From NCBI RefSeq assembly GCF_007680605.1, contig NZ_VEIO01000001.1, forward strand, positions 1,798,001 through 1,862,000: 64,000 nt of DNA, given 5' to 3'. Below the pieces are notes generated by a model. It saw only the letters and a program-made list of their open reading frames with translations. It ran no database searches and was not told the origin of the DNA. Below, one piece after another: positions 9,735-20,125 of this stretch (the first letter of the stretch is position 1; each line of letters opens with the position of its first letter). Source of the stretch: Paenibacillus xylanexedens (lineage in GTDB: Bacteria; Bacillota; Bacilli; Paenibacillales; Paenibacillaceae). The position numbers were made by a program, and so were the translations under genes.

Positions 9735-12191
9735 ATGCAGACCGTTAATGAACTAATTGAACGTATGACGGTAGAAGAAAAAGCGGCTTTAATGGCTGGT
9801 GTGGATTTCTGGAAAACAAATTCAATCCCGAGATTATCCATACCATCTATATATATGACGGATGGGCCTTGCGGCTTACGCAAACAAGGAGAAAAGGCAG
9901 ACCATCTCGGTCTAAACAACAGTGAGGAGACGACATCATTTCCCACAGGAGTTACGCTTGCTGCCAGCTGGAACCCGGATAATATTCGAAAGATGGGTGC
10001 AGCTATTGCGAAGGAGTGTCACCATTTCGGGGTTAATGTTCTCCTTGGTCCTGCGGTTAACATTAAAAGAAATCCCAAGTGCGGCAGAAACTTCGAATAC
10101 TTCTCTGAAGACCCTTACCTCTCGGGAATTCTGGGCATTGCTTTTGTCGAGGGAGTTCAAAATGAGGGAATTGGAGTCTCACTGAAACATTTCGCTGTAA
10201 ACAACAACGAAAATTATCGTTTCATGGGAGATTCTGTGTTGGATGAGCGTGCATTACGTGAGATCTATCTCAGAGCATTTGAGCGAATTGTCAAAGACAC
10301 GAGACCGGTAACTGTAATGAGTGCATACAACAAAATCAATGGTATCTTCTGCTCGGAAAATCACAGACTATTGACTGAAATTCTAAGAGAAGAATGGGGT
10401 TTTGATGGTGCGGTGATCAGTGACTGGGGTGCAGTATCTGATCGGGTAGATGGCATTAAAGCGGGAATGGATCTGGAGATGCCAGGTGATTGCGAATATT
10501 TTAGAAAGTCAATTATAGATGCAGTTGATAGTGGTGAATTACCGATTTCTTCGCTGGATCAGTCGGTGAGCAATATTTTGAATCTGATTCGGCGTACACA
10601 CGATATTCAGTACGGCCTTGCTTTTGACAGAGAAAAACATCATAACCTGTCAGGTGAAATCGCAGCCGATAGTGCTGTTCTTATGAAAAACGACGGCATC
10701 CTGCCATTAGATCCATCTCAAAACTATGTTGTCATTGGTGAATTGTTTGAGAAGATGCGTTTTCAGGGGGCCGGAAGCTCTTTGATCAACCCGAGCAAGC
10801 TTACTTCGCCAAAAACTGCTTTTGATCAACGCGGCATCCGATACGATTATGCAAGTGGCTACAGAGAGTCCGAGTTTGAATCTGAACCGGAATATGTTAG
10901 TTCAGCTATGGCAAAGGCGCAGTCGGCTGATGTTGTCTTATTCTTCGCAGGACAAACCGATTATACAGAAAGTGAAGGCTATGACCGGGAGTCGATGACA
11001 TTACCTGCTAATCAACTTGCTCTCCTGCGCAAGCTGGTCCAGCTGAACAAAAAAATTGTTCTTGTATTATTTGGGGGTTCACCTGTCGAATTGCCTTTTG
11101 AAGATGAGGTTCATGCAATTTTGAATATGTACTTGCCTGGTCAAGCGGGAGGTGAAGCTGCGGCTCAACTCCTTTTCGGAGAAAAAAGTCCTTCCGGAAA
11201 GCTCGCTGAGACATGGATGAACAGTTATACAGACGTACCCTTTGGTGAACAGTTTGTGCAGCAGAAGTCAGAGCTTTACAAGGAATCCATCTATGTAGGC
11301 TACCGCTATTATGATTTTTTGCAAGGAAAAGGTGTACGCTATCCGTTTGGTCATGGACTTAGTTATACACAGTTTGCTTATGAATCGCTGCAAATCCAGC
11401 AAGATTCAGAAACGTTCATCGTCACATGTGAAATCTCGAATACAGGGCAGATGGAGGGCGGAGAAATCGTACAGGTATATGTTGCAAACCCAACCTCAGA
11501 TGTGTTTAAGCCTACCAAGGAACTTCGTGCTTTTGGCAAAGTATATTTGAAGCCAGGTGAAAAAAAGCAAGTGAAAATGAAATTTACTCTAAATGATCTC
11601 GCTTACTATCATGTGGACCGGAAAGAGTGGGTTGTAGAAAATGGGGATTATCAGGTCTTGGTTGCTGCTTCCGTAGCAGATATTCGCTTGTCAGCCAGCA
11701 TTTCTATCACCAGCCAGCCTGTTATTGCAAGCCCGTATTCTCGTGAACAATTAAAGCATTACTTTTCTCCCCATTTGTTATCCCAAGTGAGCATGGAAGA
11801 ATTTGAAATTCTACTTGGCAGGAAAGCAACAGAATCAACTAACAGAGAATTAACGAAATATACGCTGGATTCCAGATTGGATGAGTTGCGGGAATCCTTT
11901 ATAGGAAATTTATTTTATACATTTGTTATCGGTATTGGCAAAAAACAGTTCAATCGATCACAGAAGATGCCTGAAGGTCCAGAGCGGGATATGCAGCGCA
12001 AAAATGGCATGTTTCTGATGAAAATGATGCCGAACAACAGCATTCGTTCCATGTCGGTATCGAGTACAGGCCGTTTTGGCTACCATATCGCAGCCGGGCT
12101 GATTGACATACTGAATGGTCAGATCATGCAAGGCATCAAACGAATGCTTCGAAAAGAACGTTTGGCCCCTCTGCCGAAGGACCAGAATTGA
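9735..12191 (+). CDS. GH3 beta-glucosidase 2 with long C-terminal extension
   Basis: This 818-residue GH3 enzyme has a barrel with [22 protein letters not shown] and nucleophile D230 in AVISDWGAV, an alpha/beta sandwich, and an FnIII-like domain ([14 protein letters not shown]). Residues 709-818 form an extension that begins YTLDSRLDELRESFIG, contains a hydrophobic stretch (LFYTFVIGIG) and ends in basic helices. It differs from the tail of the first GH3 enzyme. There is no signal peptide. GGGAG upstream supports the ATG. It is the first gene of an operon with the epimerase and GH78. A poor -35 and a -10 TACAAT (9689-9694) fit activator-dependent expression from the divergent AraC protein. Confidence 0.92.
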   Translation: MQTVNELIERMTVEEKAALMAGVDFWKTNSIPRLSIPSIYMTDGPCGLRKQGEKADHLGLNNSEETTSFPTGVTLAASWNPDNIRKMGAAIAKECHHFGVNVLLGPAVNIKRNPKCGRNFEYFSEDPYLSGILGIAFVEGVQNEGIGVSLKHFAVNNNENYRFMGDSVLDERALREIYLRAFERIVKDTRPVTVMSAYNKINGIFCSENHRLLTEILREEWGFDGAVISDWGAVSDRVDGIKAGMDLEMPGDCEYFRKSIIDAVDSGELPISSLDQSVSNILNLIRRTHDIQYGLAFDREKHHNLSGEIAADSAVLMKNDGILPLDPSQNYVVIGELFEKMRFQGAGSSLINPSKLTSPKTAFDQRGIRYDYASGYRESEFESEPEYVSSAMAKAQSADVVLFFAGQTDYTESEGYDRESMTLPANQLALLRKLVQLNKKIVLVLFGGSPVELPFEDEVHAILNMYLPGQAGGEAAAQLLFGEKSPSGKLAETWMNSYTDVPFGEQFVQQKSELYKESIYVGYRYYDFLQGKGVRYPFGHGLSYTQFAYESLQIQQDSETFIVTCEISNTGQMEGGEIVQVYVANPTSDVFKPTKELRAFGKVYLKPGEKKQVKMKFTLNDLAYYHVDRKEWVVENGDYQVLVAASVADIRLSASISITSQPVIASPYSREQLKHYFSPHLLSQVSMEEFEILLGRKATESTNRELTKYTLDSRLDELRESFIGNLFYTFVIGIGKKQFNRSQKMPEGPERDMQRKNGMFLMKMMPNNSIRSMSVSSTGRFGYHIAAGLIDILNGQIMQGIKRMLRKERLAPLPKDQN

Positions 12192-12228
12192 CTATATCTT
12201 AAATCACGAACATACAGGAGGAAACAAC

Positions 12229-13764
12229 ATGAGTCAGACCATGATCAGCAAAAAACGTGTTTTTATTACTGGTGCATCCGGTGGCATGGGACAGGAAAGC
12301 TTGAAAAGAATGATCAAAGACAGCCATCTGTATGACATTGTTACGTTGTGTCTGGATACGGAAAAGGATCGCAAGGCCCTGGAGCCTTATCAAGAGTTAA
12401 AAGAAGTAACGATAAAGTATGGAGACATACTGGACTATGAAAAAGTGCTTGAATGTGTCAAAGACGTAGATTTGATTCTTCACATTGCTGCATTTGTATC
12501 GCCTGCTGCAGATTATTTCCCCAAGAAAGCTATGGAAATTAATTACGGTGCCGTCAAAAATCTGGTAAGTGCTATATACGAACATGGCCAAGAGGACCAT
12601 ACCAAGCTGGTATTTATCGGAACCATCGCAGAGACCGGCGATCGCATGCCACCTATCCATTGGGGACGAGTAGGTGATCCCCTTAAACCAAGCATGTTTG
12701 ACTATTATGCCGTTTCTAAAATCGCAGCCGAACGTCTTGTGATTGAATCCGGGCTCAAATATTGGGTAAGCCTGCGCCAAACCGGAATTATGGGACCCGC
12801 CATGAGTAAAATTATGGATGCGATTATGTTTCACAACTGTCTGGACAACGTCCTGGAGTATGTATCCGATCGTGACTCCGGCAGAATGATGGAGAATTTG
12901 TGCAATTATGAGTTTACAGGCAAGCTGCCAGAGGATTTCTGGTGTCATGTTTACAATATAGGAGGCGGGGAATCCTGCCGTGTCAGTACCTATGAGATGT
13001 ACCAAAAACTATACGGGGCAATTGGTTTCAAAAACCTTGACCATGTGATTAATCCGAAATGGTATGCCACTCGTAATTTTCACGGACAGTACTACCTCGA
13101 TTCGGACAAGCTAAACGATTATTTGCATTTCCGTCAGGACGGGATGGATTATTTTTATCGTTGTTACCTTGAAAATCTGGGTTCTCAGGCAACGGCAGCA
13201 AAAATTCTGTGTAAACTGCCGTTTGGGGAACGAATCATGGGAACTGTCATGAAAAAAATGTTTGAAAAGCCGGCCAGAACGGAACATGGCACATTGCGGT
13301 TTATTGAAGAAAATGTGGAAGACCACATTGATGCGTATTGGGGTAGCAAAGAGGCATGGAACAGCATCCCTGATAAATTAAGCGAGTTCCAGCATTTCGA
13401 AGACTGGAACACCGTAGTTCATATTGATCATGGATACGATGACACCAAACCTGAGCGGGATCTCGGAATTGATGATGTAAAGTCAGCCGCTGCATTTCGG
13501 GGAGGACAATGTTTGTCCTCAGAGATGGAAAAAGGAAACTGGAGAAATAAATTGAGTTTTACGTGTGCATTTGGACATACATTCCAAGCCAGTCCGAAAC
13601 TGGTGCTGCATGCTGGCCATTGGTGCCCTGAATGTGAACGTGAGAGTTGGAATTATGCTGAACGTGCAAAAGTAGATCCATTTTTTGCACAAGTATGGAC
13701 TCCGTTACATGCTCCGACTGAGACCAGAGTTTACAAAAAAATAGTTTCCGAGCTGGATGTGTAA
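12229..13764 (+). CDS. NAD-dependent epimerase/dehydratase fused to a zinc ribbon
   Basis: This is a 511-residue protein. Residues 1 to about 330 are an extended SDR with nucleotide-binding TGASGGMGQES and active-site YYAVSK. Residues about 425-475 form a separate zinc-ribbon-like domain: GGQCLS, C446, GH450, then GHWCPEC with C466 and C469. This pattern resembles the ribbons associated with homing endonuclease and phage proteins, which is unexpected on a sugar enzyme. The start at 12229 has AGGAGG 7 nt upstream; the longer ORF overlapping GH3-2 has no ribosome site. The substrate is unknown. Sitting between GH3 and GH78, it may act on a released sugar or glycoside. The catalytic class is fairly sure, the specific reaction is not. 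Confidence 0.85.
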   Translation: MSQTMISKKRVFITGASGGMGQESLKRMIKDSHLYDIVTLCLDTEKDRKALEPYQELKEVTIKYGDILDYEKVLECVKDVDLILHIAAFVSPAADYFPKKAMEINYGAVKNLVSAIYEHGQEDHTKLVFIGTIAETGDRMPPIHWGRVGDPLKPSMFDYYAVSKIAAERLVIESGLKYWVSLRQTGIMGPAMSKIMDAIMFHNCLDNVLEYVSDRDSGRMMENLCNYEFTGKLPEDFWCHVYNIGGGESCRVSTYEMYQKLYGAIGFKNLDHVINPKWYATRNFHGQYYLDSDKLNDYLHFRQDGMDYFYRCYLENLGSQATAAKILCKLPFGERIMGTVMKKMFEKPARTEHGTLRFIEENVEDHIDAYWGSKEAWNSIPDKLSEFQHFEDWNTVVHIDHGYDDTKPERDLGIDDVKSAAAFRGGQCLSSEMEKGNWRNKLSFTCAFGHTFQASPKLVLHAGHWCPECERESWNYAERAKVDPFFAQVWTPLHAPTETRVYKKIVSELDV

Positions 13765-13791
13765 TATTTTGACAAGGCAGGAGTGACCTCA

Positions 13792-16390
13792 ATGTTAATG
13801 CTATCTTCCATAAAGATCAACGGATTGGAATCCGGCTGTATTACAGATCATGCACCCGTGATTTCGTTTGCACTTTCTTCGGATCGAGCTGGAGAAAGGT
13901 TGCATGAAGCCGTCATTGAAGTTGGTGATTGGCGTGTGACCACCTCAGATCAGATTAACAATCTTTACACCGGGCCGCTAAAACCGCATACGGAATATCA
14001 TGTCAGGATCATAGCAACCGGAACCAGTGGAGAACAGGCAGAGCATTTTGCTTTATTCAAGACAGGCAGAATGGGTACAAAATGGTCTGCTCAATGGATT
14101 ACCGATATGTCCTACGCTTTCCCTAAAAAGGTTTCTCCTGTACCTATGACTTTTCGCCGTAACTTTGAACTCACGCGGACGGTGACAAGGGCGTGGATAA
14201 ACGTAACGGCACTGGGGGTATATGAACTTGCTCTGAATGGTGAAAAGGTGGGAGAAGATTACTTTGCTCCAGGGTTTACTTCATATGATCATCAGATCCA
14301 GTACCAGACCTATGATGTTACACATCAACTGAAATCATCGAACGCAGTCACAGCTGTAGTAGCAGGGGGATGGGCTGTCGGTTCATTTAATTATGTTCGC
14401 AAAAATAAAATTAGTGCTGATCGTCAAGCATTATTGCTGGAATTGTACATCGAGTATACAGACGGTACATCAGATTTAATCGTTACTGATCCAACGTGGG
14501 AAGTTACTCTGGATGGAAACTATCGTATAGCAGAATGGTATGACGGGGAACATTATGATGCCACCATTAATCTTGACCATGTACATTGGAAGCCGGTAGA
14601 CGTAACCCGCCCTCGCAAAAATCCGGAACTATTGGCTCAGTATGGCCTGCCCGTGCGTGTACAGGAAGAATTGAAACCGGTATCCCGCACAGTAGCACCG
14701 AGTGGTGAAATCATCTATGATTTTGGTCAAAACTTTGCAGGCGTTATCACAGCCAAAATTGTAGGAAAACACAATCAAAAGATTGTGTTCCGACATGCTG
14801 AAGTATTGGTAGATCAGGAGCTGTTCGTAAAATCTTTGCGTACCGCGAAGGCTGCTGCGACATATGTTTGTGTGGAAGGAGAACAAACGTATTCACCTCG
14901 GTTGACTTATATGGGGTTTCGTTATGTTGGTTTGACCGGGATAGATCCGGACCAGATTGAACTGTCGGCTTACGTATTGCATTCTGATTTCAAGGAGATT
15001 GGTCATTTTTCATGTTCCAATCCACTGTTAACACAGCTTCAGAGTAACATTCGATGGGGTGGGCGCTCCAACTTTGTTGATATTCCAACAGACTGTCCGC
15101 AACGGGATGAACGTCAGGGATGGACAGGGGATATTGCTGTTTTTGCTTCAACAGCTTGTTTTAACTTTGACATGAGCCGATTCTTTGATAAATGGTTGAT
15201 GGATATGCGTGCAGAGCAATCCAAAGGTGGCGGATTTCCTATGGTTATTCCCCGAGGTGGAGATCACTGGCCTGCAATGGCTAATTCATGCTGGGGAGAC
15301 AGCAGTATTCTGGTCCCTTGGGCTGAATACTTGGCACGCGGCAATAAACAGGTTCTTGAAAAACAATATGATTCCATGAAGAAATTTCTAAAAGCAGCGA
15401 AATGGTGGTCTTCTTTCCTAGCCGTCTCGCCTGCAGATCGTTATGTTTGGCGTTTCCCGTTCCATTTTGGCGACTGGGCTGCACCGGAAGGAGATGCCAA
15501 AGCATGGATTAAAAAAGGAAAATGGGTAGGCACCGCTTATTTCGCTAACTCGTGTGGCATTATGGCCAAGATTGCTTCCATTCTAGGTCACACCGAAGAT
15601 GTATCCTATTACTACGATTTAAGAAAAAAAAATTATTACCGCGTACCGGAATGTATTTACTGATAAACAGGGGAAGATGAAAGAAGAATTTCAGACGGCC
15701 TATGTGCTCCCCCTTCATTTTGGTATGACGGAAGGTGAGGAAACAAAGCAAATGGTGAATAATTTGACTCGATTAATTCACGAAGCTGGAAATCACCTTA
15801 CAACAGGCTTTACCGGAACCCCTTATCTGCTATTTGCCCTCTCTGACAATGGACAGCTTGACGCTGCATATGAACTGCTGTTACAGGAGGAATGTCCATC
15901 CTGGCTATACGAGGTGAAGGCTGGAGGGACAACGATCTGGGAACGCTGGGATGCACTCAGACCTGATGGAACTGTAAATATTGAGGAACTAAGCGGCAAT
16001 AAGTCAGCAGAAGAATCGAATGGAGGAATGGTTTCCTTTAATCATTACGCGAATGGAGCTGTGGGCGATTGGCTTTATAAAAGGCTGGCAGGTCTGGAGC
16101 CCACCAGTGGCGGATATCAGACTTTCCGAGTCGCTCCTATGATTGGCGGAGGTATTACATGGGCTAAAGCCTCTACAGTTACACCTTACGGCCTGGCAAG
16201 TGTAGACTGGAAACGGGATGAACATCTATTCCATGTTGAGGTTACAGTTCCCGTTTCTACAACATGCTCTTTGCACATGCCCAATGGAGAGATACACATT
16301 TTGACGAGTGGACAGCACAGCTTTCAATGCTCCTTGAGTACAAACGCTCTTGCCAAAAATAGTTATAAAGAGCAGCCTGTCGTACATTAG
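13792..16390 (+). pseudogene. GH78 alpha-L-rhamnosidase split by a frameshift at A9
   Basis: Two ORFs (13792-15663 and 15677-16390) together encode one GH78 enzyme of about 865 residues. The first carries the N-terminal beta domains and DCPQRDERQGWTGD. The second carries the C-terminal part with GGTTIWERWD. Removing one A from the nine-A run at 15624-15632 restores a continuous frame reading KIITAYRNVFTDKQGK across the junction. The cause may be mutation, sequencing error, or slippage that makes some full-length product. The start has AGGAG 8 nt upstream. It is the last gene of the GH3/epimerase operon and lacks the C-terminal helical module found on the two intact GH78 enzymes. Confidence 0.88.
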
Positions 16391-16418
16391 GTTGGCCCAT
16401 AGAACGATATACGTAATG

Positions 16419-16443
16419 AAGTCGCCGGTATGGCGGCTTTTTT
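16419..16443 (+). terminator. Terminator after the frameshifted GH78
   Basis: An 8-bp stem (16419-16426 with 16432-16439) followed by a T run, closing the 9.7-16.4 kb operon. Confidence 0.8.
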
Positions 16444-16476
16444 ACGATAAGCATTTTCAACTATAAGTTAAGAAAA

Positions 16477-16531
16477 CGCTATTCATCCTTTGTATTGCAT
16501 TATATCCTGCAGACTTGTATGCGCTTACAAT
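16477..16531 (+). promoter_or_regulatory. Direct-repeat activator site and promoter of the ABC importer operon
   Basis: CGCTAT (16477) and CATTAT (16498) are 21 bp apart. GCATTATA (16497-16504) is followed after 21 nt by TACAAT (16526-16531). The 15 nt between repeats contain CCTTTGTATTG, close to the element at 28106. Confidence 0.72.
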
Positions 16532-16575
16532 AAATCCAGCAATACTATTCTACATCAGACATGAGGAGGTCTCAT

Positions 16576-17505
16576 ATGGAGTTGGCAGCCCCAAAAAAGG
16601 AAAAAATGAAAATCAATAGACGAGGAGATCGCTGGCAGCTCTACCTAATGTTAAGCCCCGCCGTACTATTGGTTCTTGTATTTGTTTACATGCCCCTGGG
16701 CGGACTAGTCATGGCGTTTCAGGATTACAAACCTTATCTGGGGATAACGGGATCCGAATGGGTAGGCATGGAACATTTCAAATTTCTATTTGAATATCCA
16801 GACAGCGTGCAAGTCATCTGGAATACACTTCGGATCGCGGTGTTAAAACTGGTTTTTGGTTTTATTTCGACGATGGGCTTTGCACTGCTGATTAATGAAG
16901 TCCGCCGCAAAGTATTAAGAAGTACCGTTCAGACATTTGTTTTTCTCCCACACTTTCTTTCATGGGTTGTTCTAGGCGGCATTTTTATTGAGCTTCTTAA
17001 CCCGGACAGCGGTCTTGTTAATCAGGCACTGCAGGCATTAGGACTCAACCCCATCTTCTTTCTAGGTGATAACAATTGGTTTCTGTTTACAGTGGTATCG
17101 AGTGAAGTGTGGAAAGAGTTCGGATATGGTTCCATCATTTTCCTCGCGGCCATAGTTGGAATCAATCCAGCACTGTATGAAGCAGCTCAGATTGATGGAG
17201 CAGGCAAATGGAAACAAATGCTGCATATCACTTTACCATCTCTAATTCCAACAATAGCTGTGGTACTAACACTTTCACTCAGTCAAATACTGAATGCAGG
17301 CTTTGATCAAATATTTAATTTATATAACCCTCTGGTATATGAAAAAGGTGATATCATCGATACTTTTGTTTATCGGATCGGTCTGATTGATGGCAACTAC
17401 AGCTTCTCTACTGCAATCGGTTTATTCAAGTCCATCGTCAGTCTGATTTTAATTCTGGGTGCATACCGGATTGCCTACAAAGTAGCTAACTATAAAATTT
17501 TCTAA
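16576..17505 (+). CDS. Sugar ABC transporter permease, LplB/YteP type
   Basis: This roughly 309-residue inner-membrane permease has six predicted hydrophobic segments and the EAA-type loop (YEAAQIDGAGKWKQMLHITLP) that contacts the ATPase. With the next permease and the lipoprotein it forms a CUT1-like oligosaccharide importer. The start at 16576 is chosen because AGGAGG (16564-16569) lies 6 nt upstream; the ATG at 16561 overlaps that site. No ATP-binding subunit is encoded in the window, which is usual for this class in Bacillales, where a shared MsmX-like ATPase serves several importers. The substrate is probably a rhamnose-containing oligosaccharide or glycoside, judged by the neighbours. 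Confidence 0.92.
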   Translation: MELAAPKKEKMKINRRGDRWQLYLMLSPAVLLVLVFVYMPLGGLVMAFQDYKPYLGITGSEWVGMEHFKFLFEYPDSVQVIWNTLRIAVLKLVFGFISTMGFALLINEVRRKVLRSTVQTFVFLPHFLSWVVLGGIFIELLNPDSGLVNQALQALGLNPIFFLGDNNWFLFTVVSSEVWKEFGYGSIIFLAAIVGINPALYEAAQIDGAGKWKQMLHITLPSLIPTIAVVLTLSLSQILNAGFDQIFNLYNPLVYEKGDIIDTFVYRIGLIDGNYSFSTAIGLFKSIVSLILILGAYRIAYKVANYKIF

Positions 17506-17516
17506 GGTGGGATCTT

Positions 17517-18392
17517 ATGCAAGTGATGTCTACGCCTCAGCGCTGGTTTCAGACATTTAATAATGTACTCATGATATTACTGGCACTAATTTGTGTTATA
17601 CCGTTGCTTCATGTTGTTGCGATATCGCTAAGTTCAACAGAAGCCGTTATGGCAAACAGAGTTACTTTTTTTCCGATCAATATCACCTTTAACTCCTACA
17701 TGAAAGCACTTGAAAACCCGGTTTTCCTGCCAGCGATATGGATTTCAATACAGCGTACGGTGTTAAGCCTGGTACTTGGACTTATGATCAACTGTATGGC
17801 AGCTTATGTGTTATCCAAAGGCAGCGGGAGAGACGGCATTGCTGGATACAACCTGTTTGTAGGCCTGTTTGTGGTTGCCATGTTGTTTAATGGCGGTCTG
17901 ATTCCTACCTATCTGCTCGTCACCAAAATTGGCTTGTATAATTCCATCTGGGCACTTGTGCTTCCAGGTTTGGTCAATGTCTTTTATCTCGTTCTCATCA
18001 TGAATTTCTTCAAAGCATTACCGAAGGAGATCGAAGAATCTGCTTTTATGGACGGAGCCAATCATTGGCAGGTATTTTTCAACATGTTTCTGCCGCTATC
18101 CTTGCCTGTCCTTGCAACCGTAGGACTATTTATGGTGGTGAACGACTGGAATGAATGGTTTGCGGGCTCCATTTATATGAGGGGAGACAATGTTCCACTC
18201 AGTACGCTCCTCAAATCTCTAATTGCTGTACCGGTTGTCGATGCCAGCAATGTGAATGACATTGCGAAGATTAACAATCGTTCTATTCGGGCAGCTCAGG
18301 TCTTAATTGGGGCAATACCGATTTTGCTCATCTATCCTGTGCTTCAAAAGTTTTTCACAGCCGGGATTGTGATCGGTGCAGTAAAAGAATAA
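17517..18392 (+). CDS. Sugar ABC transporter permease, YtcP/LplC type
   Basis: This is the second, 291-residue permease of the importer, with about six membrane segments and an EAA loop (EESAFMDGANHWQVFFNMFLPLS region, split here as EESAFMDGANHW and FLPLSLP). An AAGGTGG site 6 nt upstream supports the ATG. It follows the first permease by 11 nt and precedes the binding lipoprotein by 19 nt, so the three are cotranscribed. It works as a heterodimer with the upstream permease in the family. Confidence 0.93.
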   Translation: MQVMSTPQRWFQTFNNVLMILLALICVIPLLHVVAISLSSTEAVMANRVTFFPINITFNSYMKALENPVFLPAIWISIQRTVLSLVLGLMINCMAAYVLSKGSGRDGIAGYNLFVGLFVVAMLFNGGLIPTYLLVTKIGLYNSIWALVLPGLVNVFYLVLIMNFFKALPKEIEESAFMDGANHWQVFFNMFLPLSLPVLATVGLFMVVNDWNEWFAGSIYMRGDNVPLSTLLKSLIAVPVVDASNVNDIAKINNRSIRAAQVLIGAIPILLIYPVLQKFFTAGIVIGAVKE

Positions 18393-18411
18393 TTCACATG
18401 GGGGAAAGAGC

Positions 18412-20115
18412 ATGAAAAAACAAAGAAAAATGATCTGGGGATGTCTACTTCTTGCGATGAGTTTTAGTCTGTTAGCCGCATGCAGCAATAAAGAAGAGGC
18501 AGCCAAATCGAATGGACCTGCAAAAGAAATTACGATTGTGAATGGAAAAATCGAGCCTGCGGTATCGGTAACAATGGTAAGAAGCGAGGACCCTACAGTC
18601 AAATTCAAAAATGGTGAAAACTACATGGACAATGTCCATACCCGCTGGGCCAAAGATACGCTCGGCGTAGAAATGAAAACGTTATGGACATCCTCTTCAG
18701 TAGACTACGACACCAAGTTGAAGCTAATGTTGTCTTCCGGGGACCAGATGCCTGATTTATTCGTAGCTAACTCAAGCCAATCCAACACAATCAATACTTT
18801 TATTGACTCAGGAAAATTGCTTGACGTAACAGAAGCATTCGACAAATACGCATCGGATACCTGGAAAGCAGCTGTCGCAGAGGAGCCAACAGCTTGGTAT
18901 CCGTTCATGAAGGATGGCAAAAAATTTGCCATACCGGTACTTCGCCCTACGGCTGGAACACAGTCTGTACTTTGGATCAGACAGGATTGGCTGGATAAGT
19001 TAAACCTTAAAGCGCCAACGACATTGGATGAGCTAGAGAAGGTGATGGATGCTTTTGTGAATCAAGATCCTGATGGCAATGGAAAAAAAGACACTTTAGC
19101 TCTGGAACTTGCGATGAAAGATCAAGTTGTCGGCTCACCTATGGGTGATACTTCATGGTTCTTTGGAATGTTTGGAGCTATACCGGAACGCTGGTATCCA
19201 GACACCGATGGTAACCTTAAGTATGGATCCATTCAACCAGAGATCAAGTCAGGTTTGAGCAAACTCAATGAGTGGATGAACAAGGGATACATTGCGAGTG
19301 ACATTGCTCTGCACGATTTTAATAAAGTAGCCGAGAACGTTGCCTCCGGAAAAGTGGGTATGCTGGGCGGAGAAAACTGGATGATGGTTTATCCGGGATC
19401 GATGCTGCTGGCATCCAATCCCAATGCGATTTATAATCCATATCCGATTCCTAAGGGAGCAGATGGAAAAAACATGCGAACAATCGCGGATCCATACACG
19501 AGTGCGATCCTGATCAATAAGGATATTTCAGAAGAAGCTCTACAGGCGTTTTTCCATTATCAAAATGCATTGTACGAGGCATATAACTCAGATGATCCAT
19601 TGCTATTCAAGGGTTTTCAGGATGGATACGATTATGTGATTGAGAATGGCAAAGCTGTTATGGATGAGAGTAAAATTACAGGTGGCAAAGTTTCAACGAT
19701 GAAATACACGATTACGGGCTCGGACGCCGTGTATCCTTCCAAACGGTTGGAAGCCAATGTTAAAATGGCTAAAAACGAAACATTGAGTAATCAAGAGTTA
19801 GCTGCACTGGCACCAACAGGTATTCTTGGCAATGACACATCAAATCCTTTGGAGGCCTTTTCTTCAAAAGCTTTGCTGGTTGCCATGGATCAAAGTGATA
19901 TCGATGTACCAGAGTATTTCCAAGGTCCTTCTACCAAAACGATGCTTTCCAGGCAGGAATTATTAACCAAAATGCAGATCGACTCCTATATTGAAATTAT
20001 TTATGGCAAAAAGCCCGTCGATGAATTCGATTCATTTGTCGCAAAGTGGAAATCATCTGGAGGAGATAAAATTATTAAGGAAGTAAATGAGTGGTATGAC
20101 ACGGTGAAGCAATAA
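18412..20115 (+). CDS. Extracellular sugar-binding lipoprotein 1, LplA/YtcQ type
   Basis: This 567-residue solute-binding protein has a lipoprotein signal peptide with lipobox LLAAC (cysteine about residue 24), so it is anchored outside the membrane and delivers substrate to the two permeases. The size matches the large LplA/YtcQ class. It ends the importer operon and is followed by a strong terminator. A close paralogue lies at 22080; the two share blocks such as KLMLSS, SGKLLD and TWKAA and the closing KEVNEWY. Differences between them could reflect different ligands. Confidence 0.94.
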   Translation: MKKQRKMIWGCLLLAMSFSLLAACSNKEEAAKSNGPAKEITIVNGKIEPAVSVTMVRSEDPTVKFKNGENYMDNVHTRWAKDTLGVEMKTLWTSSSVDYDTKLKLMLSSGDQMPDLFVANSSQSNTINTFIDSGKLLDVTEAFDKYASDTWKAAVAEEPTAWYPFMKDGKKFAIPVLRPTAGTQSVLWIRQDWLDKLNLKAPTTLDELEKVMDAFVNQDPDGNGKKDTLALELAMKDQVVGSPMGDTSWFFGMFGAIPERWYPDTDGNLKYGSIQPEIKSGLSKLNEWMNKGYIASDIALHDFNKVAENVASGKVGMLGGENWMMVYPGSMLLASNPNAIYNPYPIPKGADGKNMRTIADPYTSAILINKDISEEALQAFFHYQNALYEAYNSDDPLLFKGFQDGYDYVIENGKAVMDESKITGGKVSTMKYTITGSDAVYPSKRLEANVKMAKNETLSNQELAALAPTGILGNDTSNPLEAFSSKALLVAMDQSDIDVPEYFQGPSTKTMLSRQELLTKMQIDSYIEIIYGKKPVDEFDSFVAKWKSSGGDKIIKEVNEWYDTVKQ

Positions 20116-20125
20116 TAAGCCAGAG

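Noticed and set aside
12397..13005. 202-codon minus-strand ORF
   Set aside because: It lies entirely inside the epimerase gene, has no ribosome site, and its translation shows no protein-like motifs.
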